64,000 bases of DNA, from NCBI GenBank assembly GCA_036873755.1, contig JAVTVY010020426.1:1-64000 (forward strand). The letters are read 5' to 3'. Under the pieces are notes generated by a model. That model was given only the letters and a program-made list of their open reading frames with translations. It did no database searches and was not told where the DNA came from. The stretch comes from Hanleya hanleyi. Taxonomy: Eukaryota > Mollusca > Polyplacophora > Lepidopleurida > Hanleyidae. The number at the start of each line of letters is the position of its first letter. The stretch's first letter is position 1. Positions 12,008 through 24,212 of the stretch are shown here, piece by piece. The translations under genes and the position numbers were made by a program.

Positions 12008-14398
12008 GACATTGTGGGTACAATGTCACGGTCTTTCCATGATGTCCCCCAAAGGTATTATTTCGCTGTATTGTGATGTGTCATATACTACAAATACCGA
12101 GTGGAAACATTTTCCGGAAAGTTTAATTTGTCTAGATTGCGAGAGCCTTAGATCGAGTGTGAACTGTCATCGTTATGTGAACATACTTCAAACAGCATGC
12201 TAATTGGGGGCGGACATTGTATCCTGCCTGCAACAATGCGAATGCATTCTTACTGTCAATTCCAAACACATGTATATCAAAAATGATTACCTGTACCGGA
12301 AACTTCAGTCTAGTATTTACAAATCGCGTGAAACCAGAACGAGATGCAGTCATAAGACGGTTCACTTACGTATTGTGGCGCGCAATTTTAGTCGACTGGG
12401 TGCTGTTCTTTAATTAGAAAACAAATCCTTACCTTCTTTGTAAAATCCATTCGTATTTCATCTCGGAACATTCCACGTAAACGGCGACAGCAAATATTTC
12501 CTTGTTTCAGCAAATATTTCCTTGTTTTAGGATCTTTTATCCTCGACACCTAATGCCATCCCTGCCGAGCTTGCTTGGAAAACAGCTATATTCTTACGCT
12601 CGCCGTAAAAAGAACACTCGCGCGTATTTCAAAAACAGACGCGCGCACTTCCGGTGAAGCAAGTTATTCCCCTTGTTTGTTTTCGAATACCAGTATCGCT
12701 AAGCCTCTGTCTACGCTGTATTATGTCAAACTAACGGCTTTCTCTTAACTTTTCAAGTTTTCCGCAATTACTGTTCTCGGTACGGAGTCATTGTCAACGA
12801 AAGAACTCATTATTGGAAGTAACAGGCAACAAATTAGAAGTCCGTACCTATTGCGGTTCAAGAGATAAAAGGTTTACAAAATTGAGCCGGCCCCGTCATG
12901 TAACACGACGTTGATTTAATTGCGAACACCGGATGCCTCGAGTGTTACAGCCGAATCGCTGTAGCGAAATTGACAACACCCATTGAATAGATGAAATGAA
13001 CATGTGACCATTTAACGGTTTAATAGTTCGGGAAATTTGTATTTTTAATATCTATGAACCTATCAAAGCTATATTCTTGAAATTTCATAGGCAAATACAT
13101 ATATACATTCCCTCAATAATGCCTGAAAATAGTGATGATTGGATGCATACTTTTCGCAAAACTTGAATACATCGTAAATTTCAGAAATTGCTAATTATCT
13201 TCCAATCTTTCTGGTATCTTTTTATGGGTTCTACTGATGTTCTGTTACGTCATGTAATGACCTACATTCATGTGCAAATTTCAACTTGAAATTACCAACA
13301 GTTTTCGAGTTATGGCACTGTAGTCACAAAACTATCCGTGGCCATATCTCAGAAACCAAGGTCAAGGTCATCTTGAAAATTCGGTGACGTCATACCTGTA
13401 TTATGGGGTACAAATTTGTTAAATTACAGATTCCTGTAAGTTGTAGTTTTCGAGAAAAGTATATACAACGCTTTTTACATTTTGTAATATTCAAGGTCAA
13501 GGTCACATCGGATGGTTTTATAATTAGCGCCAAAAGAAAGTCAATATTGTACTCAATATTGCGTCATAATTTTGTGACTGTCAGTGTGTTAGTTTTCCAG
13601 TAACTGGAAGCCGTATTTTCGATATTTGGATGCTTATCACTTCAAAGATCAAGGTCAAGGCCGAGTTCTAATACAAGTGCTGACCTTGTGACATGATGTA
13701 GGTCACGTGACCTTATTTTCAGGCTGATCGCATTAGCCGTTCAAGATTTGACCACTAAACTTTGCACTCATATAGAGACGCTCCTGGAGGTCAAAGGTCA
13801 AATTTAAGGTCACATTCTTTCGGTCATTAAAGTGTTCATTAATATTAGGAGTATCAATGCCGTAGCTTATTTCCTTATAAAATACCGGGTTTTGAAAAAC
13901 ATTAAAGGGGAGATAACTACTTTTTCTTGTTACGTAACAATTCAAAAATATAACTACAGCATGGCCATATGTAACACTTACCAACCATCAACTTTCTTTT
14001 AGGTATGTTCTTTAGTTTTGGCTGTACACAGCCCACACGAAAACCAGCACCAGGGGAGAGAACTCGAAAACCGCTTGTTTGACCTACTTATTTTATTGGT
14101 TATTTTGTTGGGTGTATCTGCGAACTTTCACATTTTAAATTTCAGCTGCATCGCCTTATGCGTTTGGTCAATATTCGCAAAATGGTGTTTTTATCAGAAA
14201 AACCCATAGCTCAATAGGTCGTCAAGGTCAAAATTGAATACTTGTACCAGAAAGTACAGCCTCGTATCTACAAAGGTGCCAAATATCTAAGCTGTATATC
14301 AAGCCGTTTAGCTGCTATTTCAAAAGTAGAATAATAATAATAATAATAATAATCCGTAGAATAACAAAAGGTCTTTCCATTTGTAATGGAAAGACCTA
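12008..14398 (+). mobile_element. Helentron-like element C
   Basis: The 5' end has the hairpin ACATTGTGGGTACAATGT and then GGTCTTTCCAT. The 3' end is the hairpin GGTCTTTCCATTTGTAATGG with AAAGACC completing the stem, then TAATAAT. The 5' arm GGTCTTTCCAT is complementary to the 3' ATGGAAAGACC. The interior has scattered AAGGTCAAGGTCA blocks (13360-13810) but no neat tandem array and no gene. End design is as in A, D and E; sequence is unrelated. Confidence 0.6.
14330..14353. repeat. (TAA)n microsatellite at 3' end of element C
   Basis: Eight ATA/ATT-register units of TAA just before the terminal hairpin, at the position where elements A, E and F carry a GGAC/GACAGAC microsatellite. Confidence 0.85.
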
Positions 14399-14892
14399 AT
14401 AATCAAATGCTTAAAATATATTCACTGACATATGTGCAACATAATCAGAGTCAAATCTTTATAATTTGGGAGCCCTTGCATGCTCATGCTGAGAGCAAGC
14501 TGGCGCCCATCATGTATGATCATGTAAAGCTGAAATTTTGTCAACTTGTGCATGCAAATACTCCTAACCTATGACAGGCCTTCAACTGGTCTCCAGTGGA
14601 AATATAGGACCTTTTTCTTAAAAATATAGGACAGATATAGGACATTTTACTGAAAATATAGGACAAATATAGGACAATCTTCAACAATCTTAGTTACACA
14701 TTAGCAGATTACCTACCCGAAAAAAACAAAGAAGTATGATTCAAGCCTTTCTCTGATCACCCACCATATCCATCATGAAAGACTTCATGAAAGTCAGCAT
14801 CGTCTGAGGATGCCATGGTGGGAAATCAGAGCGAGACTGTGGGACAAGCAAAGTCAAAAAACACCTGGAAATATACTCCTGAAAATAGCCAC

Positions 14893-17800
14893 ATTACCTC
14901 TCGGCTATCAGTTATTGTCTACACCCAGCAATCATGCATTGTATCATCAGAACTAGATTAACAAAAATGTGATCTAGTAGGGTTGACTGTAGTCCTTTCA
15001 TATAAGGAATACATAGGAAGTTGGGCAAGGTCAGCTTTTGCCAAGGCCTTAATTGATGGGAAAAATTTTGCACTTGATTTTGGTTGAGCATGACTAAATT
15101 CTTAGCTCTAAATGTACTTTTATACATTGATTGAGCTATATACTTTTCTATATAGCTCAATCAAATCAAGTAATTTTATCTTGGAAATATAGATCAAGGT
15201 CAATCATCTTCAACAATTTTCAGGTCAATTCTAACTTAATTGCATATGGAACATGAATTTAGAGATCTTAGACTTAACATATTGAATTTGACCTTTTAAA
15301 AATAGGTCAAGGTCAGTGATATTTTTTAATAGACTTCAGGTCCAGCCATATTGATAAGTGGTATAAATTTGGATAATGTAGAGGAATGTTGTACTAAATA
15401 GAATCTGACCTGGATAAAATACATGTAGGTCAAGACCAGTCATCTTCAGTACACCTCTGGAGCATCACCAGATGTACACATAGTATAAATTTGGAAAGCC
15501 TAGCTATATTCTTCGTGTTATATCATAATAAACAAGCCATGACCTTGAAAAATTAGGTCAAGGTCAGTCATCTTCAGTACACCTCTGGACCTTTGCCAGA
15601 TGTATACATAGTATTAATTCGGAAAACCTAGCTATATTTCTTCATGCTAGATCATAATAAACACTATATGAACTTGAAACAAGAGCCCAAGGGGCTTCAA
15701 TATACGCCCGTATATCTGGAATTACAATTGGTCCAAATTTCAAGGTTGTTTAATAGCCTTGATTCCAATTGGTAGCTAGCAATCCAGAGAAAGGTCTACA
15801 ATTTTGTGCTTTTGAGAATGTAACATATATTACATCTAAAATTGAATGATAAACTAAAATGAGCTTAACTCTTGGAAACTAGGTGACCTTGGAGCAAGAA
15901 CCGAGAGCTCACATATCCCACAATAAAATTGACAATAATCAAACACAAGTAAATAGTAGTTTTCCTGCAAATGGATTTCTTTCAGACGAGAGAATTTTTC
16001 ATGAAGGAAGAAGAAAGTGATGGAGTAAACCTTTGTTCTTGAGTTGATAAACAGGAAAGAAGTTCATAAAGGACCCCTCTCCCCGTTAAATTAGTAAATG
16101 TATGATTTTTATTTCACAACAGTTCAACTAAATGTAGCTGTTTCAAACACGGCAGACAACTCCACAGGACAAATGCCATGTACATGTAGGGGAGAGAACT
16201 CTGAATATTCCAACCTAACACATATAGTCAGCTAAACTTGATTCAGTTTTGGGGGACTGTGACCTTGACCTTTCACAAGTTGATGTAGGACTCCTCTTCG
16301 CCATGCGAGTAAGGTATTTGATACCATTCCATACCTTGAAACTAGAGACAAAACCCATGGACAACAAATGTTAATGGATGAATGGACAAAACGCAACATC
16401 GCATTACATGACCTCGTCTTCGACAGACATATGAAAATGTGACTTAATGATTTCCTGATTTTGGGGTCACAGTGACCTTAACCTTTGACCTTGACCTAAA
16501 TTTTGGTACACGACACATCGTCTTCCGTCAATGTATCAATGGACACCAAAAAAATCATAATTTTTTATGAATTTCATGATTTTGGGGGTCACAATGACCT
16601 TGACGTTCGGCCTTGACCTACATTTTGGTACGTGACACATCATGTCCCCCTAATGTATCTACTGACACAAAAAAAGTAATTTTCTTGATTTCTTGATTCT
16701 GGAGTCACAGTGACCTTGACTATTGACCTAAATTTTGGTACATGACAAACCATCTCCCCGTAATTTCTCAATGGACACAAAAAATCATGATTTTTAACAA
16801 TTTCGGGGTCACAGTGACCTTGCCCTTTGACAGTGACCTACATTTTGGTATGTGACACATCGTGTCCCCCTAATGTATCTACTGACGCAGCAAAAATGTT
16901 ATTTTTAATAATTTCCAGATTTTGGGGTCACAGTGACCTTTGACCTTGACCTAATTTTGGTATGCGACACTTCATTTTCCCCTATTGAATCCACTCACCA
17001 AAAATTTGTATTTTTTAATGATTTCCTGATTTTTAGGTCACACTGACCTTTCACCTTGATTCTGGTGTCACAGTGATCTTGACTATTGACCTGGATCTAA
17101 ATTTTGGTACATGACAAAACGGCTACCGTAATTTCTCAATGGACTCAAAAAATCATGATTTTTAACAATTTCATGATTTTGGGGTCACCGTGACCTTGAC
17201 CTACATTTTGATATGTGACACATTGTGTCCCCCTTATGTATCTACTGCCACAAAGAAATGTTATTTTTAATAAAGTCCTGATTTTTGGGTCACAGTGACC
17301 TTTGACCTTCAATCTTGACCTATATTTTGGTATGCGACATTTCATTTCCCTCTATTGAATCCACTCACAAAAAAATAGAAATTCTTAATGATTTCCTGAT
17401 TTTTCGGTCACACTGACCTTTGACCTCTGACCTCGACCTACATTTGGTATGCAACACATCGTTCCCCCCTAGGGCATCCACTCACCAAAAATTAGAACTG
17501 TAGATAGAAAACTGTCAATGATCAATGATTTCCTGATTTTAGGCAACAGTGACCTTTGACCTCTGACCTCGACCTCAATTTTGGTACGCGACACATCGTC
17601 TCCACCTAGCGTATCCACTCACAAAAAATTACAACTGTGGATAGAAAACGTTCACAGATATAGACCGGACACGAACACTTCAGTGATTTCTTGTTTTTTA
17701 GGCCAGTGACCTTTGACCTCTGACCTTGACCTTTATTTTGGTATGCGACACATCGTCTTCCCGTAGGGTATCCACTCACCAAAAATTAGAACTGTAGATA

Positions 17801-19287
17801 GAAAACTGTCCCAGATATAGACCGGACACGAGGGACGGACAGACGGACGGACGGACACACGGACAGACGAACGGAAACCGCCATCACATAATACGTCCGC
17901 CTTTTGGCGGGCGTATAAAAATAGCTCAAGCTGAGGTCAGTCAACTGGGATAGGCTTCTAGTAAATCACCAGTTGCATAAGCAATATGAATTTGGAGACC
18001 CAAGCTTCAATCCTTCAACTAGGCCCATGAGCATATAGAAAGGTGGTTGAGAAGGTAAACGCTGTTGCTTGATCGAGGGTTGGGACAGATACCATCCATC
18101 GCAAGTGAACTTTTCTTTGCATAATCTAGATTTTATTGCACTGTACTTCCATTCGTAAATTAGTATTTTGTAATTTATGGCTCACAGGAAAAATAGTTTT
18201 TAACTGATTGTGATACCCGTGTATCATTTTCAGAGAATATTGATTGATTGGCTGCAATAGTGGAGATAGTAAAACTCAAAAGAATAGCTGCTTCCTGAGT
18301 AGCAGATTTCTTTCCCAGAGTTTCAATTCAAAATAGTATCTACACTAATAGTATCTAGTCACTACATACATGTACATATATTCCCTAACACAAGTCCATG
18401 TGATGACCTGGATTTAGCTTGACCTTCATTCATCAGAAACTAGACCCAGCATAGATACATGTACAGCCCCTAGAGCTATGGTAGGGCAGCTCTTTACACA
18501 TGTACATGTTGCCTCCTGAACTGTATTACTCTGAGCCGAGGTCAATCTTTGGAAGAGTGACCATAGCAGGCTTTCATACTTTAGTGCGTATTAATCTGAT
18601 ATCTTGAAGGAAAACAATTAACAGAGTATTATTTAATACAGGTAAGGGATCAAGTACATGCTAAGTGACTATATATAGGCCTACAAAGCCTGTCAACCAC
18701 TGAAGGATAACTATTGTGGTCTGAGAAAGAATGAACAATTTGGAACTATTTTTATACGTGTACTACGGACAACCCTAAAATCAGAAATTTTCAAGATCCC
18801 ATAATAAAGGTGAGGTCTCACCTTTCTAAAAAATATAGCAAAAACTAAAATTTGACCTTGATAAAATAGGTCAAGGTCAGTCATCTTAAGCACACCTCTG
18901 GACCTTCACCAGATGTATACATAGTATTAATTTGGAAAGCCTAGCTTTATTTCTTTGTTATATCACAATAAACAATATATGACCTTTACAAAATAGGTCA
19001 AGGTCAGTCAACTGGGATAGGCTTCTAGTCAATCACCAGTTGCATATACAATATGAAATTGGAGACCCTAGCTTTAATCCTTCAAAAAATATAGCAGATA
19101 CTAGAATTTGACCTTGATAAAATAGGTCACGGTCAGTCATTAATTTTAAATAGGCTTCTGACCCTTCAACCGATGCGTATGTGGTATGAATTTACAATGC
19201 CGGGCTATAATTCTTCTTGACGGACAGACAGACAGAAGACGCTGACGACAACACCCTATGAGCAAAATTTGCCCGAGGGGTAAAAAA
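14893..19287 (+). mobile_element. Helentron-like element B, copy 1 (split by A2)
   Basis: It starts CCTCTCGGCTATCAGTTATTG, which is shared with copy 2 at 55822 (CCCCTCGGCTGTCAGTCATTG). The core units of about 125-180 bp contain AGGTCAAGGTCAGTCATCTT, CACCTCTGGACCTTCACCAG and ATTTGGAAAGCCTAGCTATA. The 3' end is GACGGACAGACAGACAGAAG ... GCAAAATTTGCCCGAGGGGT, then AAAAAA. The terminal CCGAGGGGT complements the 5' ACCCCTCGG of copy 2. Element A2 occupies 15678-17921, and the repeat core resumes afterwards. Confidence 0.65.
15678..17921 (+). mobile_element. Pearl-type Helentron-like element A2, nested in element B
   Basis: The same ends as A1 (AACAAGAGCCCAAGGGGCTT ... TATACGCCCG, and GTCCGCCTTTTGGCGGGCG then TATAAAAA) and the same ~120-bp core units with TGACCTTGACC. 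The microsatellite here is longer (GACGGACAGACGGACGGACG). Length, 2.24 kb, matches A1 (2.26 kb). It interrupts the repeat array of element B. Confidence 0.75.
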
Positions 19288-19419
19288 CCAAGTAATTTAA
19301 TAATGTGAAAGAGACTCAGGGCAAAAATATAGGAAATATAGAACATTTTTCAGAAATATAGGAAAATATAGGACAAAAAAATATGGGACATATAGGACAT
19401 AATTGAAGGCCTGCTATGA

Positions 19420-19960
19420 TCTCGGACTTGATATGCGATGGTGATGTGAATACTTATTTTGAGCATAAACTCGACTTTTTTGTGGTCAGAAATTATATAC
19501 AATTTCAACAATTCGGGGGTTGATTTTCGTAGCATTGGAAAAGTACGAAGTCCAAACCATGATAATTTGGACAAAAAATAATATCTCTCGTCATGAATAG
19601 CATATGCACATCCTGGACAAAAATTTATATTTCTTATCACAAATAGCATATGCACATACTCAAATCATATGAAAGATGTGTAACAAGTGTCAAGATCACC
19701 CAATGAAATTTGAAGCACCCCTAGAATCCCCTGGGGTAGTGCCATAACTATTGATTTTCAAATCACCTCACATGACCACCATTTTGAATTTGACCATCAC
19801 ATCTTTTTAAGGATATGCGAATAGATTCCAACTTGACATAAGGTGTCAGATTTTGATGTGGGACCCATCAGAGTTTCATGAATTTTGTGATTTGGGATGT
19901 TTTGTCTAAAATAGGCAAAAACCGACAACAATTACGGTATGTTGCCATGACATCACTGTG
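19420..19960. other. No gene or clear repeat seen
   Basis: AT-rich DNA with no supported exon. The palindromic GACATCACTGTGATGTC at about 19948-19964 is the only local structure noted. Confidence 0.5.
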
Positions 19961-20058
19961 ATGTCACCAATACTTAAACCTTTCGCCGATTATTCCCGGT
20001 GTACCGGGATGACGAGTGTGCGTACCCATACAATCATTCCCGGTAAAAAGGGATAGCT

Positions 20059-20898
20059 TTAATCCTGTTCGCCATGGGTACAGATCCGGAGATCGAACTG
20101 AACCCCCAGGTGTATGATCAACTGTGACGGGGTCAGCGCTGACTTGGGTACGTTGACCATCCAGTCGCGGAGAAGCGCATGAAAGAGTGTCAACATGATC
20201 GCATAGGTGACTGCCGTTTCCGACAGTCCCTTGACCAACCAATCGTCGATGTAGATGCTGATATCCACACCACACCTCCATAGGACGACCGATAGGGCAT
20301 CCACTACCCGTGTGAAAAACCGAGGGGCAGATGTAATTCCGAACGGTAACACATGGAATTCTAATATCTTGCCGTCGATGGCGATGGTACTTTTTGTAGT
20401 CCGAATGAATCGATACGTGAAAGTATGCGTCCTTCAAATCTATTGATGCGGCCCATATGCCGACCCGAAGGCCGGCCTGTACAGATCGAAGAGTTTCCAT
20501 CTTGAATCTCTCGATGTGAATGTAACGGTTGAGGGGCCGTAGATTGAGGACCAGCGGTCGCCATCCCCGGACATCAAAAACATCCTGGTGTAAAACCCCG
20601 GATACGTAGCTGGATCTTTTGCCTCTACTACAACCGCTTTGGCGAGGAGGGAAGTTACCTCATCGCGTATGATTGATATCTGTCGGGAGTCTCGAGGTAA
20701 CGGGGTCACCAGTGGGGTCCCTGTCAGCGGAGAACGGTTTGGAGTGCTCCATTCCATTCGGTATCCTTCCGCGACAATCTGCCTTAATAGGCCGTCTGTG
20801 CTGTACCGATTCCACCAAGAGGTGAAGTGCACTAGACGGCCTCCGACCGGCAGTTCCGGGCGCCGACACAGAAGGGCCGAGTCCGGTGGGCCCCCCAC
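20059..20898 (-). pseudogene. DIRS reverse transcriptase, frameshifted and truncated
   Basis: Three overlapping frames carry consecutive RT blocks: RPELPVGGRLVHFTSWWNRY and then RDEVTSLLAKAVVVEAKDP (20898-20440 frame), AASIDLKDAYFHVSIHSDYK (20500 onward) and MLPFGITSAPRFFTRVVDAL with ISIYIDDWLVKG (20352-20059). SIDLKDAY and YIDD give the three catalytic aspartates, so the active site is intact although the frame is broken at least twice. The order and the VGGRL block are diagnostic for DIRS-type RT. No RNase H follows. Confidence 0.75.
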
Positions 20899-20899
20899 A

Positions 20900-22670
20900 A
20901 ACTCGTGCTAAGCTGGAGGTTGGTGTCCTGGGCAGTGGGGGAGCGCAAACGGACGTGTCAGGTGCGCTTCCCACCCTTACCAGCGGGTTTAGAAGAGTTG
21001 CTAGACCCTTTCTTACCCTTCCTCTTGCCACGGTAGCCTCTTCTGGCTTTCTCAGGCTTCGAAGAGCCGGAGAAAGAATCAGCGGGCTTTGAAACGCTGG
21101 CTTTGCATTTCCCCTTAGCAAAGGTATGGTGGTCAATGACTCAAGCTCCTGAGAGTCAATATGACCTTCAGCAGCGTATAAAGCCTTGAGTCCATCGGAG
21201 AACAACTCTTCGTTACCGAGAGGTAAATTCATGACGTTCTGTGCATGATCTTTTGAGCCCAGTCGAGGAAGAGTCTCTGTCGGGCAATCTGCAATCTGGC
21301 TATCACCGTGGTCAGAATGTCCAACCCTGTTGCAGTAGCCAACTGCATACAATGGTAGAACCCATACAATGGTGCCTGAGGAACCGATAGCGATTCTCCA
21401 TCGCCAGCCGGAAGGACCACGGGTTTCAGAATCGCTTCCGCATCCATGGATCGCACCCGCATCATCCGCCGTACGCTGCAGGGCAGCAATGTGCGATGCA
21501 TGAGTCATGTGCAGAAGGTGGCTAAAGGTTTTTAACCCGGCCCGGGCCGAACACTCTACCGCCTTGAGCTCTTTCTCAACTGATCGACGCAACATATCGC
21601 TTGGATGTAGATCCTCCCAATGTTGTCTGCCCGTCAGGAAGAAGGCAGGCTGCCATCCAACCTTCGAGGCCGCTTCCATCCGCTTGACTTCGGCCGGAGG
21701 GCCTCTGAAGAGCTCAGCCTCACAGAGAGTGCTTCGAAAGCTTGATCCACGAATGGATCAAGCCCTAACGAGGGTCGCTTCACAGGTTCCTGCTGTTTAG
21801 TGTTGGAAGGGATATCACACACTTCGGCAGCGTATGCTAACGACCTAGTCCAAGAGGACATATGGCCGAGCGTAAGGAGCTGTGGACCTCCCGGCATCTT
21901 CTGTTGAGCGGCAGTCCGCAGAAGAGCCGCATCGATGGTATCATCAATGGCACCCACTTGCTCCTGGTTCAAGTCAACGTGAGGAACGGAGTCCTCTCCA
22001 GACGTTGAACCGACCTCCATATCCAAATCCTCAAGCAACCGATCATCAAGAGAGCCGATGACGGAGCCGGATGAAGATCCTAGATCACCCGAGGGGCATG
22101 ATGACCCACGGGTAACCGTAACGGCCAAGGCCGGATGTTCCCGGTTAAATGGAGTCATGATCACGAGCAGGGGCTAGCAACCCGGCATCGGAGTGATCAC
22201 GGCCACCGTACGACGCAACAACACGGACCGGAGGGTCCATGTCGGTCGTAGATCGATCGACCCCGATCTCGCCTAGGCTGGTGGACTTTGCCATCCCGTC
22301 GAGCACAGTTGTGTCCATGTTCGTACCATCTCCCGTCGGACCCCGAGAAGGGCCGGATGGTGTCTCACTAGTGACTAGAGTCCTAGGAGCGCTTGATGGT
22401 TCGGACTGGACAACAAGAATCTGAGACGGGCTGCGCGAAGTCTTCGCTCACGCCTTAGACTTGGGCGACCTACGTTTCTTGGTCGCAGCGCTCCCTAGAG
22501 GGGGGGCCACGAACACCGGTGCGCCAGTTTCGCTGCTAGCCGTCGCACTCTGGGACAATCCCAAAGCACAATACAGCTGCGCAAAACATGCGTCAAGTTC
22601 CGATTCAGGTATAAACCTTCTCACGGCCAGTAGTGCCACCACGCACCGGGAACGTACTAACAGCCAGCGC
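20900..22670 (-). pseudogene. DIRS gag-like region, fragmented
   Basis: The frame starting inside the repeat junction reads FIPESELDACFAQLYCALGL then ATKKRRSPKSKA (22642-22448). It continues as an acidic segment with EVGSTSGEDSVPHVDLNQEQ (22164-21634) and then a conserved-looking stretch with LYGFYHCMQLATATGLDILT and IARQRLFLDWAQKI (21501-21229). It is then Lys/Arg/Gly-rich before the RT. This is the gag position by order only; no zinc knuckle was seen. Function is inferred from location. Confidence 0.45.
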
Positions 22671-22680
22671 TGAAAGACAT

Positions 22681-24212
22681 CCCACTTCCCTTATATGTGT
22701 TGTAATTTTTACCTGTATATGGCGAGATTCTGCTGGTGGACGTTTCGTCCCCGAGACCTGACCCCTGTACAGACCTTTTGGTCTTTGATATATGTTGGCA
22801 TTTGTGGGAAGTTGATGCTGGGTCGACATCGGGCCTTACAGACTAGTCTTTGGTGTTAAATGCCGTCATTTTCATCTGACGACGATACAGCTCATCATTC
22901 CCCAGTGTACGAGTTGTCACAGCGAAACGGCTCACCAATTACCAATATACGAGTTGTCAGAGCATTTCCATCATAGCTCTCTAGATTTGTATCTAATACC
23001 GCTTATGCCGTTGCTAGGGGCCGTGTGGTCATATCATCCAAGTTGCCACATGAACAGGTACAATAAAAGCGTACCTGAGATACAACACATATCACGAATC
23101 GTTAGATTCTTGGTATGTGCTTTAGAATAGGTTAACCAGAAGACTATTCTGTGAAGTCATGTGACGCAGTCAGTATGTCGGCACCTCTTCCCACTTCCCT
23201 TATATGTGTTGTAATTTTTTCCTGTATATGGCGAGATTCTGCTAGTGGACGTTTCGTCCCCGAGGCCCGCCCCCTGTACAGACCTTCTGGTCTTTGATAT
23301 ATGTTGGCATTTGTGGGAAGCTGATGCTGGGTCGACATCGGGCCTTACAGACTAGTCTTTTGTGTTAATTGCCGTCATTTACATCTGACGACGATACAGC
23401 TCACCAATCTCCAAAGTACGAGTTGTCACAGCGAAACAGCTCACCAATTACCAGTATACGAGCTGTCAGAGCATTTCCATCATAGCTCTCTAGATTTGTA
23501 TCTAATACCGCTTATGCCGGTGCTAGGGGCCGTGTGGTCATATCATCCAAGTTGCTACATGAACAGGTACAATAAAAGCGTACCTGAGATACAACACATA
23601 TCATATCGTTAGATTCTTGGTATGTGCTTTAGAATAGGTTAACCAGAGGACTATTCTGTGAAGTCATGTGACGCAGTCAGTATGTCGGCACCTCTTCCCA
23701 CTTCCCTAATATGTGTTGTAATTTTTTCCTGTATATGGCGAGATTCTGCTGGTGGACGTTTCGTCCCCGAGGCCCGCCCCCTGTACAGACCTTTTGGTCT
23801 TTGATATATGTTGGCATTTGTGGGAAGCTGATGCTGGGTCGACATCGGGCCTTACAGACTAGTCTTTTGTGTTAAATTCCGTCATTTTCATCTGACGACG
23901 ATACAGCTCACCAATCCCCAGTGTACGAGTTGTCACAGCGAAACAGCTCGCCAATTACCAATATACGAGTTGTCAGAGCATTTCCATCATAGCTCTCTAG
24001 ATTTGTATCTAATACCGCTTATGCCGGTGCTAGGGGCCGTGTGGTCATGTCATCCAAGTTGCCACATGACATGCATGAACAGGTACAATAAAAGCGTACC
24101 TGAGATACAACACATCACGAATCGTTACGATTCTTGGTATGTGCTTTAGAATAGTTTAACCGCAAGACTGTCAGTATGTCGGCACCTCTTCCCACTTCCC
24201 TTATATGTGTTG
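22681..24212. repeat. Three tandem ~500-bp terminal-type repeats (units 509, 507, 494 bp)
   Basis: CCCACTTCCC begins units at 22681, 23190, 23697 and, as a short stub, 24191. Units are near-identical and contain GTGTGGTCATATCATCCAAG, ACAATAAAAGCGTACCTGAG and GATGCTGGGTCGACATCGGG. On the minus strand each unit holds the same small frame beginning MSTQHQLPTNANIYQRPKGL. They lie directly 5' of the gag-like region, so they are best read as amplified terminal (split direct) repeats of DIRS copy 2. Solo or diverged copies occur at 30043-30262, 53190-53400 and 63350-63515. Confidence 0.8.

Larger units (their letters stand above)
14575..19413. mobile_element. hAT-like TIR element interrupted by two nested insertions
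   Basis: The ends are CAGGCCTTCAA (14575-14585) and TTGAAGGCCTG (19403-19413), a perfect 11-bp inverted repeat. They are flanked by an identical CTATGA on both sides (14569-14574, 19414-19419). TATAGGAC motifs are clustered next to both ends (14603-14675, 19325-19400). Without the insert 14893-19287 the element would be only about 445 bp. A CAGG start fits hAT elements, but a 6-bp duplication is shorter than the usual 8 bp, so the superfamily is tentative. Confidence 0.6.
19970..24212 (-). mobile_element. DIRS-type retrotransposon relic (copy 2) with tandem terminal repeats
   Basis: On the minus strand: three tandem ~500-bp repeats (24190-22681), a gag-like region (22670-20900), then a reverse transcriptase (20898-20059). 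It stops soon after the YIDDW motif; RNase H and recombinase are absent, so the element is 3'-truncated near 19970. Gag and RT are split among frames. It is GC-richer than the flanks and clearly a different DIRS lineage from the other two copies. Confidence 0.65.

Noticed and set aside
14700..14890. Plus-strand frame THHIHHERLHESQHRLRM ... as an exon of the 11402 gene
   Set aside because: No donor, phase does not fit, and the 11402 gene already ends with a stop at 11983. The minus strand gives a better start exon.
9800..17800. CRISPR-like or regulatory array
   Set aside because: Units are ~120-bp diverged tandem repeats within a transposon, with no spacers; eukaryotic setting.
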